DNA from: Mesobacillus jeotgali | GTDB taxonomy: Bacteria > Bacillota > Bacilli > Bacillales > Cytobacillaceae | Direction: 5' to 3' | NCBI RefSeq assembly: GCF_002874535.1 | Contig: NZ_CP025025.1 | Coordinates: 3,185,312 to 3,249,311 of the forward strand | DNA: 64,000 nucleotides | Part shown: in pieces, positions 27,654-36,534 of the stretch | Numbering within the stretch: the first letter of the stretch is position 1 | Layout: every line of letters starts with the position of its first letter | The notes under the pieces: generated by a model | Seen by the model: the letters and a program-made list of their open reading frames with translations, nothing else | Databases searched by the model: none | What the model was told of the DNA's origin: nothing | Translations under genes and position numbers: made by a program

Positions 27654-28540
27654 TTGCCTTCCTCCTCACCTTCACTATCTTCCAAGCTTTCTTCAAGGTC
27701 CACTGAGACCATTGATTTTTTGACAACCATGACATGTTCCAAATCATAGAGGTTTGCTTCAGGCTTAATATATGCCGTTTGATTAAGGCCAAATTGATCC
27801 GGGACAACCTTGACAACCTTGCCGATTGGAAGGTCTTTCGGGAAGATTCCGCCCATACCAGTCGTAACGACATTCTGCCCTTTTTCAATTTCTGCATCAT
27901 ACGGAAGCCCTTTTAACAAAAGAAGTTCTTTCTTCTTGTCATACCCTTCGATTGTGCCGTAAAGCGGCTTTTCTGCCTGGAGAATCGCAGAAATTCGGTT
28001 GGTCGGGTCAATGGAACTGATCAGCTGCACGGTTGCCGAAAATGGTGTCGTGCTCTTAACCTTGCCGATTAACCCTTTTGCAGTGATAACGGCCATGTTT
28101 TTTTCAACACCGTGAGAAGCACCTTTATTGATGATGATCAGTTCATTCCAGCGTTCAGGACTTCTTGCAATCCTGACTGCCTGGATTGGTTCATAGTCTG
28201 CTAGTGATTCTTTCTTATCTAAAATTTCCTGAAGCTCCTCGTTTTCTTTTTCAAGGGAGTATACTTTCGCTTCAAGGCGGGCCATATCATCAACGCGTTT
28301 CTTCAACTCTTTGTTTTCCTGATATGTATTTTGCAAGTCTTGAAGGTTTTCGATTAAACCGGCAATATAATTTGCAGGCCTTGAGACAACGGATTGCACC
28401 CAGCTTGTAGAGTCTTTGACAAACTGCTCGGGCCATGTCAATTCTTCTCTTTCCCTTAAAGAAAATCCAATCAATGCCACGAGGACTATAATGCTCACAA
28501 GCAGCATTATCAGGCGTTTATTAAAGAAGAACTGTGGCAT
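27650..28540 (-). CDS. mreC: Rod shape-determining protein MreC
   Basis: A 296-residue bitopic protein: short cytoplasmic N-terminus, membrane helix at residues 9-26, coiled coil (about 65-110; ENKELKKRVDDMARLEAKV) and a double beta-barrel extracellular domain (GLIGKVKSTTPFSATVQLI; TGMGGIFPKDLPIGKV). An acidic tail (SLEDSEGEEEGN) ends it. It links MreB to cell-wall synthases. Confidence 0.95.
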   Translation of the reverse strand: MPQFFFNKRLIMLLVSIIVLVALIGFSLREREELTWPEQFVKDSTSWVQSVVSRPANYIAGLIENLQDLQNTYQENKELKKRVDDMARLEAKVYSLEKENEELQEILDKKESLADYEPIQAVRIARSPERWNELIIINKGASHGVEKNMAVITAKGLIGKVKSTTPFSATVQLISSIDPTNRISAILQAEKPLYGTIEGYDKKKELLLLKGLPYDAEIEKGQNVVTTGMGGIFPKDLPIGKVVKVVPDQFGLNQTAYIKPEANLYDLEHVMVVKKSMVSVDLEESLEDSEGEEEGN

Positions 28541-28675
28541 GATTTACACCTCTAATCTAAAAAAATGGATTACAGAAGAGGAGGGAAGTGGATTCCGCCC
28601 GCTTCCCTTCTTCCTATTTGTTAAGAAAATTATAAAATTATTTAGGTTTAGACAACTGCATTTGGTTTTCTTAAT

Positions 28676-28796
28676 CCAGCTCCAGCGCCTAGCCCCTCGA
28701 GTCGCTTCGAGCCGCCCAATGAAGTCAAAGAACGACTTCACTGGTCGGCCCTCCAGCGCTTGTCGGGGCTGAACAAGGCGCTTGCGCTTTTGTTCT
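28676..28796 (-). repeat. GC-rich interspersed repeat, copy at mreB 3' end
   Basis: About 120 bp reading on the minus strand GAACAAAAGCGCAAGCGCCT ... GACAAGCGCTGGAGGGC ... TGAAGTCGTTCTTTGACTTCA ... GAGGGGCTAGGCGCTGGAGC. The internal TGAAGTC/GACTTCA can form a hairpin. It abuts the mreB stop codon and lies between mreB and mreC. Confidence 0.75.
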
Positions 28797-29818
28797 TACC
28801 TTGATTCTTTTGCTTTGCTCTTGAATAAATCGATATGATCCAATGCCTTGCCTGTACCAATTGCAACACAGTCAAGCGGATCTTCGGCAATCAATACCGG
28901 CATTTTTGTTTCTTCGCTGATGACCTTGTCCAAATTACGCAGCAATGCGCCACCGCCTGTGAGGACGATCCCGCGGTCCATAATATCTGAAGCAAGTTCT
29001 GGCGGCGTTTTTTCAAGCGTCAGCTTAACAGCATCAACAATGGCGTATACTGTGTCACGCAGCGCTTTAGCAATTTCTTCAGCCGTGATTTCAATGGTCT
29101 TAGGCAATCCTGTCAGCAAGTCACGACCGCGGATTTCCATATTTTCAATCCCATCGGCGTCTCCTGCTGAACCAACTTCCATTTTAATCGCTTCAGCTGT
29201 TCTCTCACCGATCATCAGGTTATAAGTTTTACGGATATAATTGATGATTGCGCCATCCATTTCATCACCAGCAATGCGCACAGATTGAGATGTCACGATT
29301 CCGCCAAGGGAAATGATTGCGACTTCTGTCGTACCGCCGCCAATGTCGACAACCATGCTGCCAGTTGGCTCCCAAACAGGAAGGTTTGCTCCGATTGCTG
29401 CTGCAAATGGTTCCTCAATCGTAAAGGCATCTCTTGCGCCTGCCTGGCGAGTTGCGTCAATAACCGCACGTTCCTCAACAGCTGTTATTCCAGAAGGAAC
29501 ACATACCATTACATAAGGCTTCCCGGCAAACCAGCCTTTGTTCTTCGTTGCCTGTTTGATATAGTATTTCATCATTGACGCTGTTGTTTCGTAATCAGCA
29601 ATGACGCCATCCTTCATTGGCCTTAAGGCTACCACATTACCTGGTGTACGTCCGATCATATTTTTCGCATCATTACCGACAGCAACGATATTTTTTGTAT
29701 CCGTCTGTAGCGCGACAACGGACGGCTCTCTTAAAACAATTCCTTTTCCTTTTACATAAACAAGTGTATTAGCAGTACCAAGGTCGATTCCTAGGTCTCT
29801 TGTTCCAATCCCAAACAT
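28796..29818 (-). CDS. mreB: Actin-like cell-shape protein MreB
   Basis: A 340-residue bacterial actin that directs lateral wall synthesis. Phosphate-1 motif [17 protein letters not shown], phosphate-2 [13 protein letters not shown] and adenosine motif [13 protein letters not shown]. The ATG at 29818 follows AAAGGGAG; the open extension of 16 codons upstream is not used. Genes mreC and mreD follow after a repeat-containing 255-bp gap. Confidence 0.97.
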   Translation of the reverse strand: MFGIGTRDLGIDLGTANTLVYVKGKGIVLREPSVVALQTDTKNIVAVGNDAKNMIGRTPGNVVALRPMKDGVIADYETTASMMKYYIKQATKNKGWFAGKPYVMVCVPSGITAVEERAVIDATRQAGARDAFTIEEPFAAAIGANLPVWEPTGSMVVDIGGGTTEVAIISLGGIVTSQSVRIAGDEMDGAIINYIRKTYNLMIGERTAEAIKMEVGSAGDADGIENMEIRGRDLLTGLPKTIEITAEEIAKALRDTVYAIVDAVKLTLEKTPPELASDIMDRGIVLTGGGALLRNLDKVISEETKMPVLIAEDPLDCVAIGTGKALDHIDLFKSKAKESR

Positions 29819-29978
29819 ATTTGTATCTCCCTTTCTTAACAAAAAATGCAATAAAAGAACAGGCAATCTATAACAAAATTAGTTGAATGTTCATAGGCAG
29901 ATTTCCTGACAAAATTTTAACTATGTCCGCAAAAATCATAAATTATATTATATCGCAACGTCAATCAAAATCCTAGTA

Positions 29979-30668
29979 TCATACATACCCTTTTTCCTTC
30001 AAACTAACATATTTATTTTCCCCAATTATTAAATGGTCTAGCAATTCTATTCCGACTATTTTCCCAGACTCTGCCAAACGTTTAGTAACTTCGATATCCT
30101 CCCTGCTCGGGGTTGGGTCGCCGGATGGGTGATTATGGACACAGATGACGGATGCTGCCGATCTGCGGACAGCCTCTTTATACACTTCTCTCGGATGTAC
30201 AATTGAAGCGTTCAGGCTGCCGATAAAAATCGTCTGCCTGTGGATCACCTGATTTTTCGTATTCAAGTACAAGCAGACAAAATGCTCCTGTGTCAGGAAG
30301 CGCATATCATTCATTAAATATTTCGCACCGTCTTCTGGTGAGCGAATCACATAGCGTTCATCAAGGGTATGGTTGGCAATGCGCCTGCCAATTTCAACTG
30401 CCGCGAGGACATGGATCGCTTTTGCTTTTCCGATTCCTTTTATTTGGGTTAACTCTTCCAAAGTAGCATCTTTTAGGAGGCGAAGTCCCTCAAACTGGGC
30501 CAGCATTCGGTTTGCAAGCTGGAGGACTGATTCCTCCCGTGAGCCTGTCCCAAGCAACAAGGCAAGCAATTCATGATTGGAGAGGCTTTGGGGGCCATTC
30601 TGGACGAATCGCTCCCGCGGCCGCTCATTTTGTGGATAATCTCTGATCATTAATGAATTTGTAGACAA
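29979..30668 (-). CDS. radC: RadC (JAB/MPN domain) DNA repair-associated protein
   Basis: A 229-residue protein with an N-terminal helix-hairpin-helix region (LTQIKGIGKAKAIHVLA) and a C-terminal JAMM metalloprotease-like domain with VCVHNHPSGDPTPS. It is widespread; the classical repair role has been questioned and the true substrate is not known. The TTG start has GGGAGG eight bases upstream. It sits between maf and mreB, as in B. subtilis. Confidence 0.93.
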   Translation of the reverse strand: MSTNSLMIRDYPQNERPRERFVQNGPQSLSNHELLALLLGTGSREESVLQLANRMLAQFEGLRLLKDATLEELTQIKGIGKAKAIHVLAAVEIGRRIANHTLDERYVIRSPEDGAKYLMNDMRFLTQEHFVCLYLNTKNQVIHRQTIFIGSLNASIVHPREVYKEAVRRSAASVICVHNHPSGDPTPSREDIEVTKRLAESGKIVGIELLDHLIIGENKYVSLKEKGYV

Positions 30669-30733
30669 TAGATTTTCCTCCCGGTCATTGATTATGACGA
30701 GGGAAGTGTAGAAGAAGTTTCTGTGGCTTTCTT

Positions 30734-31306
30734 TTAATAAGGAAGGTTGTAACCGATTTTTCTTAACTCCCTGATCAACCTGGATACAGGCAGTCCAACA
30801 ACTGTGTAATAATCCCCACTGATTTCTTTGACAAGCATGCTGCCGAATCCCTGGATTCCATAGCCGCCTGCCTTATCGAATGGTTCACCGCTCTTTATAT
30901 AGGTGTCGATTTCTTCATCTGACAATTCCCAGAACGTCACATCTGTTTTTTCATAAAAACGCGTTTCCTTCTCAGGGGAGATGATTGATACTCCTGTGTA
31001 GACTGAATGGGTGTTCCCAGACAGCTTTTTGAGCATCTGTAAGGCTTCTTGTCCGCTTTCAGGCTTCCCAAGGATTGTTCCACCGTGGACCACGACAGTA
31101 TCTGAGCCAATCACGAAACAATCTGGATAATCTTGAGCCACAGTTCCCGACTTTCTGGAAGCAAGCTCCATAACCGCTTCAGCAGGACTGAGGGACTCAC
31201 TGAAACTTTCGTCTGCATCACTGCTCGAGATTTCGAATTTCAAGCGGAGGTTTTCAAGAAGTTCTTTTCGCCGTGGAGAAGAAGAGGCTAAAATGAGGCG
31301 TTGCAT
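30734..31306 (-). CDS. maf: Maf nucleotide pyrophosphatase
   Basis: A 190-residue dTTP/UTP pyrophosphatase of the Maf/HAM1-like fold, linked to septum inhibition when overproduced. Motifs: LASSSPRRKELL (N-terminal phosphate loop), VIGSDTVVVHGGTILGKP and KAGGYGIQGFGS. The ATG at 31306 fits the family start MxxLILASxSPRR; the open frame of 39 codons upstream is leader. Confidence 0.93.
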   Translation of the reverse strand: MQRLILASSSPRRKELLENLRLKFEISSSDADESFSESLSPAEAVMELASRKSGTVAQDYPDCFVIGSDTVVVHGGTILGKPESGQEALQMLKKLSGNTHSVYTGVSIISPEKETRFYEKTDVTFWELSDEEIDTYIKSGEPFDKAGGYGIQGFGSMLVKEISGDYYTVVGLPVSRLIRELRKIGYNLPY

Positions 31307-31402
31307 AAAATCACCTTTCTTTACTTTTTGCATCAAAGGGAGATACAAGCTAATACTATCAAAGTTCATCGTTTCAAACAATCTAAAGTCCTTATTCTGG
31401 CA

Positions 31403-31441
31403 AAAAAAATCAGAGCCTGGCACATTTTGCCGAAGGCTCTG
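31403..31441 (-). terminator. Terminator of spoIIB
   Basis: Stem CAGAGCC/GGCTCTG with an inner GGCA/TGCC pair, followed on the minus strand by ATTTTTTTT. Confidence 0.8.
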
Positions 31442-31508
31442 TTAATTTGTACAATTTTCCGGGAAATATTCTTTCTCCATTCCACCAAGAAATGATTGCC
31501 GGCAGATA

Positions 31509-32663
31509 TTACTTGCCAATGGATTGATAGGCTGACAGGAATGTCAGGAGGCTTTTCTCCATTTCCGCCAGCTGATTGGCATCCTTACTTTTTTGGTAGC
31601 TTATAAAAGCAGCGCCCGCCCTCTCCATGCTCGCCTTAGCCTTCAGGACGGTTGGATCTTTTATACTCTTGTCTTCAATCTTGCTTAACATGTTCTGGTA
31701 ACTTTCTGCCTTTTTCACTTCCTCCGGCGCAGCTCCCGTTCCACTCATCAGGATTGGATAAATATCCGGAGCCTGCTTGAGGAATTCCAATTCAGCTGCT
31801 GTTAAGCCCGCTGCCGTGCCACCTGCAATTTCAAATGGTTTAGCGAACACCTCAACACCCTTTGCCTTGAGTGCCTCTGCCTGTTGTTTGGCAGCCTCAA
31901 TGCTTCCGGCAGTTCCTAAATAGACAGCGAACTGGCCACTTACAGGAAATAATTCTGCTGTGACTCCCTGGCCAGCCAGAAGACTCACCCTTTCCTTGGC
32001 AGCAGCCTCTGTTGTGAAGACACCATTTTGTACGATAAAGACAGGGATTGATTTTAATTCAAGCAATTCCTTCCCGGCTGCTGCAGGACTTTCTGCTGCC
32101 GGCCCGGATTTTGGCGTGGTTACTGCTGGTGCAGCTGTATCTGGTTCTGATGGCAGGAATTTAAGGAATGTTACTCCAAACGCCGTTCCGAGCAAAACGG
32201 CAAAAAGGACATTCATAATAATAGTAGTATAAAGACGATTGTTCTTTTTAGTCTTAGTGTTCCAAACCGAAATGCCGATGCTTTTCTTTTTCGGCTTTTT
32301 TTCCTGCTTCGGAGCGATTTTGTATTCTTTGATGATTTCCTCTTCGACAGGATCAGGCAAGATCCAGTCAAAACTTTCCTCAGTTTGTTCCTGGGCGGCC
32401 GCTGATTCATTCAACGCTGCATCATTGTCCAGCGGATATACCGTGCTCTTGTCTCCACGGATCTCATCGATCTGATAGCTGCTGCTTTTTTCGTTATCAT
32501 ATTTAGGTTTTTCTTCTTGTTTAGGTTTCTTTATGGTTCCATTACCCTTTATTTTTTTGTCTCCCTGAACCGGACGGTCCTTGCCATTAATCTTGATAGT
32601 GATCGTCTTTCCTTGCTTGTCCAATGCTTGTACCTCCCCCTGCCCGTTCCTATTTTGCTCCAT
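31509..32663 (-). CDS. spoIIB: Stage II sporulation protein B-like (SPOR domain)
   Basis: A 384-residue bitopic protein. A long charged cytoplasmic part (1-145, starting EVQALDKQGKTITIKINGKD as in SpoIIB) is followed by a membrane helix at about 148-170, an Ala/Pro linker and a SPOR-type peptidoglycan-binding repeat region (FIVQNGVFTTEAAAKERVSL, about 205-280). SpoIIB localises to the sporulation septum and speeds septal wall thinning and engulfment. In B. subtilis it lies beside comC and maf, which matches its position here at the end of the pilus operon. Confidence 0.85.
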   Translation of the reverse strand: MEQNRNGQGEVQALDKQGKTITIKINGKDRPVQGDKKIKGNGTIKKPKQEEKPKYDNEKSSSYQIDEIRGDKSTVYPLDNDAALNESAAAQEQTEESFDWILPDPVEEEIIKEYKIAPKQEKKPKKKSIGISVWNTKTKKNNRLYTTIIMNVLFAVLLGTAFGVTFLKFLPSEPDTAAPAVTTPKSGPAAESPAAAGKELLELKSIPVFIVQNGVFTTEAAAKERVSLLAGQGVTAELFPVSGQFAVYLGTAGSIEAAKQQAEALKAKGVEVFAKPFEIAGGTAAGLTAAELEFLKQAPDIYPILMSGTGAAPEEVKKAESYQNMLSKIEDKSIKDPTVLKAKASMERAGAAFISYQKSKDANQLAEMEKSLLTFLSAYQSIGK

Positions 32664-32680
32664 CCTATCATATAGGCAAA

Positions 32681-32712
32681 AAAAAATAACAAGACTTTTG
32701 TCGTCTTGTTAT
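32681..32712 (-). terminator. Terminator of the type IV pilus operon
   Basis: Stem ATAACAAGAC/GTCTTGTTAT with a 7-nt loop, then nine T on the minus strand, 30 bp past the pilO stop. Confidence 0.85.
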
Positions 32713-32741
32713 AGAATGCTTTCGTCAATTTTTTTACTAGA

Positions 32742-33557
32742 TTAGTTTTCGTCCGTTCCTTCTGTTTCATCGACATCCGACTGCTCTTGTTCTACCAGAT
32801 TATCCTCTGAATAATCACCGAAAGTTGGGAACGGGTTTCGTTTGTTGGCAGGTGCTGGGGTTTCGATTTTTGGGTTGTCACCCTTTAAATCATCGAAACC
32901 TGATAGATAAAATGCATTAATTGTAATGTTCATTATAATCTTGTTTTCATCATCCGACAGCGAACGGATTTCTTCGGGACCACTGAACGAGATTGATTCT
33001 ACCATGACGATACGCTGCAATTCTTCCAAGGTCGCAATGAATTTTTCAAGCTCAAAGTAACTCTCCGATTCGACAGTAACCTTTACTGATGTTTTTGAGA
33101 CTCCATCTGGCATCTGGATAGGATGACTATCAACCTCTGACACTGTTTCGGTTCCCTGAGCTGTGTTATCGGAATCTGTTGTCCCCTGTTCGTTGTTCAA
33201 AGATTTTTCCCTATCGATAACCTGGCCGTCTTTACTGAACTCCATTGCAGTTATATAACTATTTGATACTACTTCTGCTTTTTCAAGATCAAGCACGAGT
33301 TGTTCAGTCATTGGATCAATAGGAAGAGTTTTTTGCAATTCCATTGTACTGTTAAAATCACTTGAGCTCGCAGTCGACAAACGGGTTTCCAATGTCTTGC
33401 TCAGCTGTTGCTCCGTTTTAAGCTGACTTTCTTTCAGCGCAAGACTATCTTTCATTGGAGATATATAAAGAAAGTGTGCGCCAAAATACAGTAATATCAA
33501 GAAGACAAACAAAGAAAGCAGGATTATTAAATGTTTCTTTTCTAATTGGAGGTTCAT
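32742..33557 (-). CDS. pilO: PilO-like type IV pilus alignment protein
   Basis: A 271-residue bitopic protein: membrane helix at residues 10-30, a coiled-coil-prone segment (SLALKESQLKTEQQLSKTLE), then a ferredoxin-like fold region, an NPFP motif and an acidic tail. The topology and the place after pilN are those of PilO, which with PilN and PilM connects the cytoplasmic motors to the pilus. It overlaps pilN by four bases. Primary sequence is weakly conserved in this family, so the name depends on context. Confidence 0.8.
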   Translation of the reverse strand: MNLQLEKKHLIILLSLFVFLILLYFGAHFLYISPMKDSLALKESQLKTEQQLSKTLETRLSTASSSDFNSTMELQKTLPIDPMTEQLVLDLEKAEVVSNSYITAMEFSKDGQVIDREKSLNNEQGTTDSDNTAQGTETVSEVDSHPIQMPDGVSKTSVKVTVESESYFELEKFIATLEELQRIVMVESISFSGPEEIRSLSDDENKIIMNITINAFYLSGFDDLKGDNPKIETPAPANKRNPFPTFGDYSEDNLVEQEQSDVDETEGTDEN

Positions 33558-34189
33558 GTTCCATCTCCCCCTTTTGATGCAATCCCCTTAGTTTCTTTGA
33601 AAAATTCAGGCTTGAATGTTATTTCGAATTCTGCACTGTAACGTGGGAGAACTTTTACTTCCTCTTGCTCAGATGAAGTATTAGTTGTTTCCACCGCAGT
33701 TCCTTCAATCTTCGTCTCTGCTACAATATTCATTAGGGTAACATCCTCAACCCATTCGGAACCTTTTAAGGAACTTAAATAAAAAGCAGCATCTCTTGTG
33801 GCATCAAGTTGTATCTTGATTACCAAAGAATCCGCATTACTATATTCAAAGTTCTGGATAAATCCACGCTCAGGTAAAAGGGCAATTATATTTTGCAGGA
33901 TAGGCACCGTATCAAATGGAAATTGTTCAGCCCAGTTGACCGCATCTTGAAGCTTAACTGCAGAGTTTGAACTATCCCCTTCTGCCAGTTTTGCCTGCTG
34001 GACCTCATTCAACTTCTGGATACTCTCTATTTGTTTATCAAGGGTTTCCATTTTTTTCTCATAGCTATTTCCCTGAAAGAAGACAATTGAGAAAGTGATC
34101 GTAAACCCAAGGATTCCTGCAATGGCCATAATGAGCATGGAAGATTTTTTATGTTCTTTTTTAGGTAGCAGGTTAATCTCTACAAGCAT
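33554..34189 (-). CDS. pilN: PilN-like type IV pilus inner-membrane protein
   Basis: A 211-residue protein with the diagnostic PilN N-terminus MLVEINLLPKKEHKK, which in other species binds the groove of PilM. One membrane helix (about 17-38), a coiled coil (KKMETLDKQIESIQKLNEVQ) and a C-terminal ferredoxin-like domain follow. The ATG at 34189 follows AGAGGTG and lies two bases after the pilM stop; the longer frame would start inside pilM. Confidence 0.87.
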   Translation of the reverse strand: MLVEINLLPKKEHKKSSMLIMAIAGILGFTITFSIVFFQGNSYEKKMETLDKQIESIQKLNEVQQAKLAEGDSSNSAVKLQDAVNWAEQFPFDTVPILQNIIALLPERGFIQNFEYSNADSLVIKIQLDATRDAAFYLSSLKGSEWVEDVTLMNIVAETKIEGTAVETTNTSSEQEEVKVLPRYSAEFEITFKPEFFKETKGIASKGGDGT

Positions 34190-34191
34190 CA

Positions 34192-35187
34192 TTACACCTC
34201 TTTTAATCCCAGACCAAGAGCCAGATTGTAGCAATTCGGCAATGTCTCCTGATCATTGTCAGGCATGCTTACCTTTAAAGTATCGACAGGAATTTCAAAT
34301 AGCTCTTTCATATCAGCATGTACACGCTCGAGCATTGGATGATCCCCATTTACTAGAATTCTGGTTACTTCTTTTTTTCCATGGGTAAGGGAATAGCGGT
34401 AAAAATCCATCAGTTTTGTTACATCCCGATAAATCTCCTCGAGTTGATAAGTCAACTCCGAGAGCTCTCCAATATAGACCATTTTTTGATTTGAGTGGAT
34501 GCCACCTTCACCAAACTTCACACTCCAATTTTCTTTCATATCACCTGGTATATGGCGCATGAAGACGGGGATGTGCTCCTCAAATACACACATGCTGACG
34601 ACATCCAGGTCAAATTGGACGGAAAGCAATACCTCGTTTGCCCGATGCATATCCAGCTGGTGAAAAAGACGATAGATCGCAAGAGGAGAGATGTCTGCAG
34701 CAATGGGCTTAAGCCTGAGGCTCTTAAACAAATCCGCAAACTCATTTACATATTGTTCTGGCGCAGCAAAGACAAGGATCTCCTGCTTTTGCCCTTCTAC
34801 ACCTAGAGTGATGACATCGAACACTGGGTCCTCGAAGGGCAAGTGAATCGAAGTTCCTAACTCCAAATACAAATACCCATGAATTTCATCTTCCTTAACA
34901 TCTGCTGGAATGGAAACCTTCCTGATAATGACGAGCGAATCGGGCACGGTAAAACGGATTTCCCTTTTGGCAATCTTCCAGTCATCAATGCACTCATCCA
35001 GAATGTTCATCAATGTATCCATATCCTGTATTTTGCCGTCCATAATAATTCCATTGGGCAAAATCCGCTGTCCAAAGTGAAGTGGAATGGGCGGATTCTT
35101 TTGTTTTAATTCAACATAGCGGACTGAATGATCATTGAGAACAAGGTTGACAACCTTGTTACTGCCAGAAAAAAGGGAAAACGCCAT
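34192..35187 (-). CDS. pilM: PilM actin-like type IV pilus assembly protein
   Basis: A 331-residue cytoplasmic actin/FtsA-fold protein that binds PilN. It has the phosphate-binding opening NKVVNLVLNDHSVRYVELK and the middle motif LVIIRKVSIPADVKEDEIHG typical of PilM. It is first of the pilM-pilN-pilO trio and follows the prepilin peptidase by 15 bp in the same operon. Confidence 0.85.
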   Translation of the reverse strand: MAFSLFSGSNKVVNLVLNDHSVRYVELKQKNPPIPLHFGQRILPNGIIMDGKIQDMDTLMNILDECIDDWKIAKREIRFTVPDSLVIIRKVSIPADVKEDEIHGYLYLELGTSIHLPFEDPVFDVITLGVEGQKQEILVFAAPEQYVNEFADLFKSLRLKPIAADISPLAIYRLFHQLDMHRANEVLLSVQFDLDVVSMCVFEEHIPVFMRHIPGDMKENWSVKFGEGGIHSNQKMVYIGELSELTYQLEEIYRDVTKLMDFYRYSLTHGKKEVTRILVNGDHPMLERVHADMKELFEIPVDTLKVSMPDNDQETLPNCYNLALGLGLKEV

Positions 35188-35202
35188 TTAGAAAACTCCT
35201 TA

Positions 35203-35955
35203 TCAAAACACAGTTAGTAAAAAATTTAAGTACCAATCAATAATTTGCTCTCCAAAGAAGTAAGCAACAAGTGTCCCTATGGCTATGAAGGGGCCAAAAG
35301 GTATTGGCTGCTTCCGTTTGACCATTCCCGTAATCAATCCAAGGATGCCAAAAAAAGCGCCAAAAAAGGTGGAGAAAAAGAAGGCAAGCAGCATTGTCTT
35401 AAAGCCGACAGCAAAGCCAATCAGAGCGAAAAGTTTGATATCACCGCCGCCCATGCCACCCTTGCTGACGAAGGCGATTAATAGGAGAAGAACGAACCCT
35501 GCCGAAGCACCAACAAAAGAATCCCACCACGGAGTAAGAGGGTGATAGATTCGCAACGCTGCAAAAATGACAGCAAACACAATCAGTATCTTATCAGGGA
35601 TAATCATATAAGCAAAATCAGAAACTGTAATGATTATGAACAACGAGATTAGCGTAAGGGCTATCACCAACTCAAAGTCCCAACCTATTAAAAAGAATGC
35701 GCCAGCAAAAAGCACACCCGTCAAGAGCTCAAACAATGGATAAACAGGAGAAATGCCGACCTTACACTGGCGGCATTTCCCTTTTTGAAATACATATGAC
35801 AAAACTGGTACTAACTCAAACGCTGTCAGCTGGTGCCCGCACTTCGGACAAGACGAGCGCGGCGCTACGATTGATTTTCCTTCCGGCACTCGCAGGCCTA
35901 CTACGTTGTAGAAGGAACCTAGGAGGAGGCCATACAAAAACATGAAAGTAATCAT
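35203..35955 (-). CDS. comC: Prepilin peptidase (ComC/PilD type)
   Basis: A 250-residue membrane aspartyl protease and N-methyltransferase. The N-terminal domain has paired zinc cysteines CPKCGHQ and CRQCKVG (methylase part). Seven helices carry the two catalytic Asp, in VSDFAYMIIPD and GGGDIKLFALIG (GxGD). In B. subtilis comC lies in this locus and matures the ComG pseudopilins. Here it lies between the major pilin and pilM, so it may process both the pilins of this cluster and ComG proteins encoded elsewhere. Confidence 0.92.
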   Translation of the reverse strand: MITFMFLYGLLLGSFYNVVGLRVPEGKSIVAPRSSCPKCGHQLTAFELVPVLSYVFQKGKCRQCKVGISPVYPLFELLTGVLFAGAFFLIGWDFELVIALTLISLFIIITVSDFAYMIIPDKILIVFAVIFAALRIYHPLTPWWDSFVGASAGFVLLLLIAFVSKGGMGGGDIKLFALIGFAVGFKTMLLAFFFSTFFGAFFGILGLITGMVKRKQPIPFGPFIAIGTLVAYFFGEQIIDWYLNFLLTVF

Positions 35956-35974
35956 ATATATTTTCTCAAATTAA

Positions 35975-36409
35975 CTAATTAGATGCAGGTGGAGCTGGAA
36001 TAGTTCTACTTCCACTACCATTATCTTCACTGATTGCATCTTTTGAGGCATTATTAAACTTAATTTCTACCGAACCATTTATTCCATCTCCGGTTAATAA
36101 CAGTTTATTTCCAACATAACTAACTGTATACTCATTAAAATTATCTGTACTATCAAGATATTTTGGCTCTAGGACACTCTCGTCTATCCCAGCTGCTGTT
36201 ATGGGAGTCTCTATTGAATATAATCTTGCAGCATCTATAATTTGTAAGGCTTCAGCTTTTATAGCATCTGCTTTTGACTTTTCAACAATATTCCCAATAC
36301 TGGGCACAGCAATCGCCGCAATAATCCCCAAAATAACAATAACCGCTAGAAGTTCAACCAGTGTCAAACCTCTCTGATCCTTCATTCTTTTCTTAATCGC
36401 TTTTAACAT
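35975..36409 (-). CDS. pilA: Major type IV pilin (PilA-like)
   Basis: A 144-residue prepilin. The class III signal ends QRG|LTLVE; cleavage after Gly14 would leave Leu1 and Glu5 of the mature protein. The hydrophobic alpha-1 helix follows (LLAVIVILGIIAAIAVPSI), then KSKADAIKAEALQIIDAARLY and a small C-terminal beta domain without a Cys pair. As the only pilin in the main operon, and with its own 125-bp promoter gap, it is the likely major subunit. The three minor pilins are divergent at 42 kb. Confidence 0.87.
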   Translation of the reverse strand: MLKAIKKRMKDQRGLTLVELLAVIVILGIIAAIAVPSIGNIVEKSKADAIKAEALQIIDAARLYSIETPITAAGIDESVLEPKYLDSTDNFNEYTVSYVGNKLLLTGDGINGSVEIKFNNASKDAISEDNGSGSRTIPAPPASN

Positions 36410-36460
36410 GTCTCCCTCTCCTTATTAGTAATAATTTCCTATGACAAAAGTTATATGTAT

Positions 36461-36531
36461 CTAACAATATTATAATGGATAGCTTGTTAGTTTCATATAA
36501 TATAATCGTAGTTTTTGTCTTTTTTTGTTAG
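36461..36531 (-). promoter_or_regulatory. Candidate promoter and operator of the major pilin
   Basis: A -10-like TATAAT (minus strand, 36469-36474) with ATGAAA 16 bp upstream (36491-36496) lies about 60 bp before the pilin start. It is framed by CTAACAA (36461) and TTGTTAG (36484), and a third TTGTTAG occurs at 36525. It suggests a separate pilin promoter inside the operon, possibly regulated. Confidence 0.4.
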
Positions 36532-36534
36532 TTT

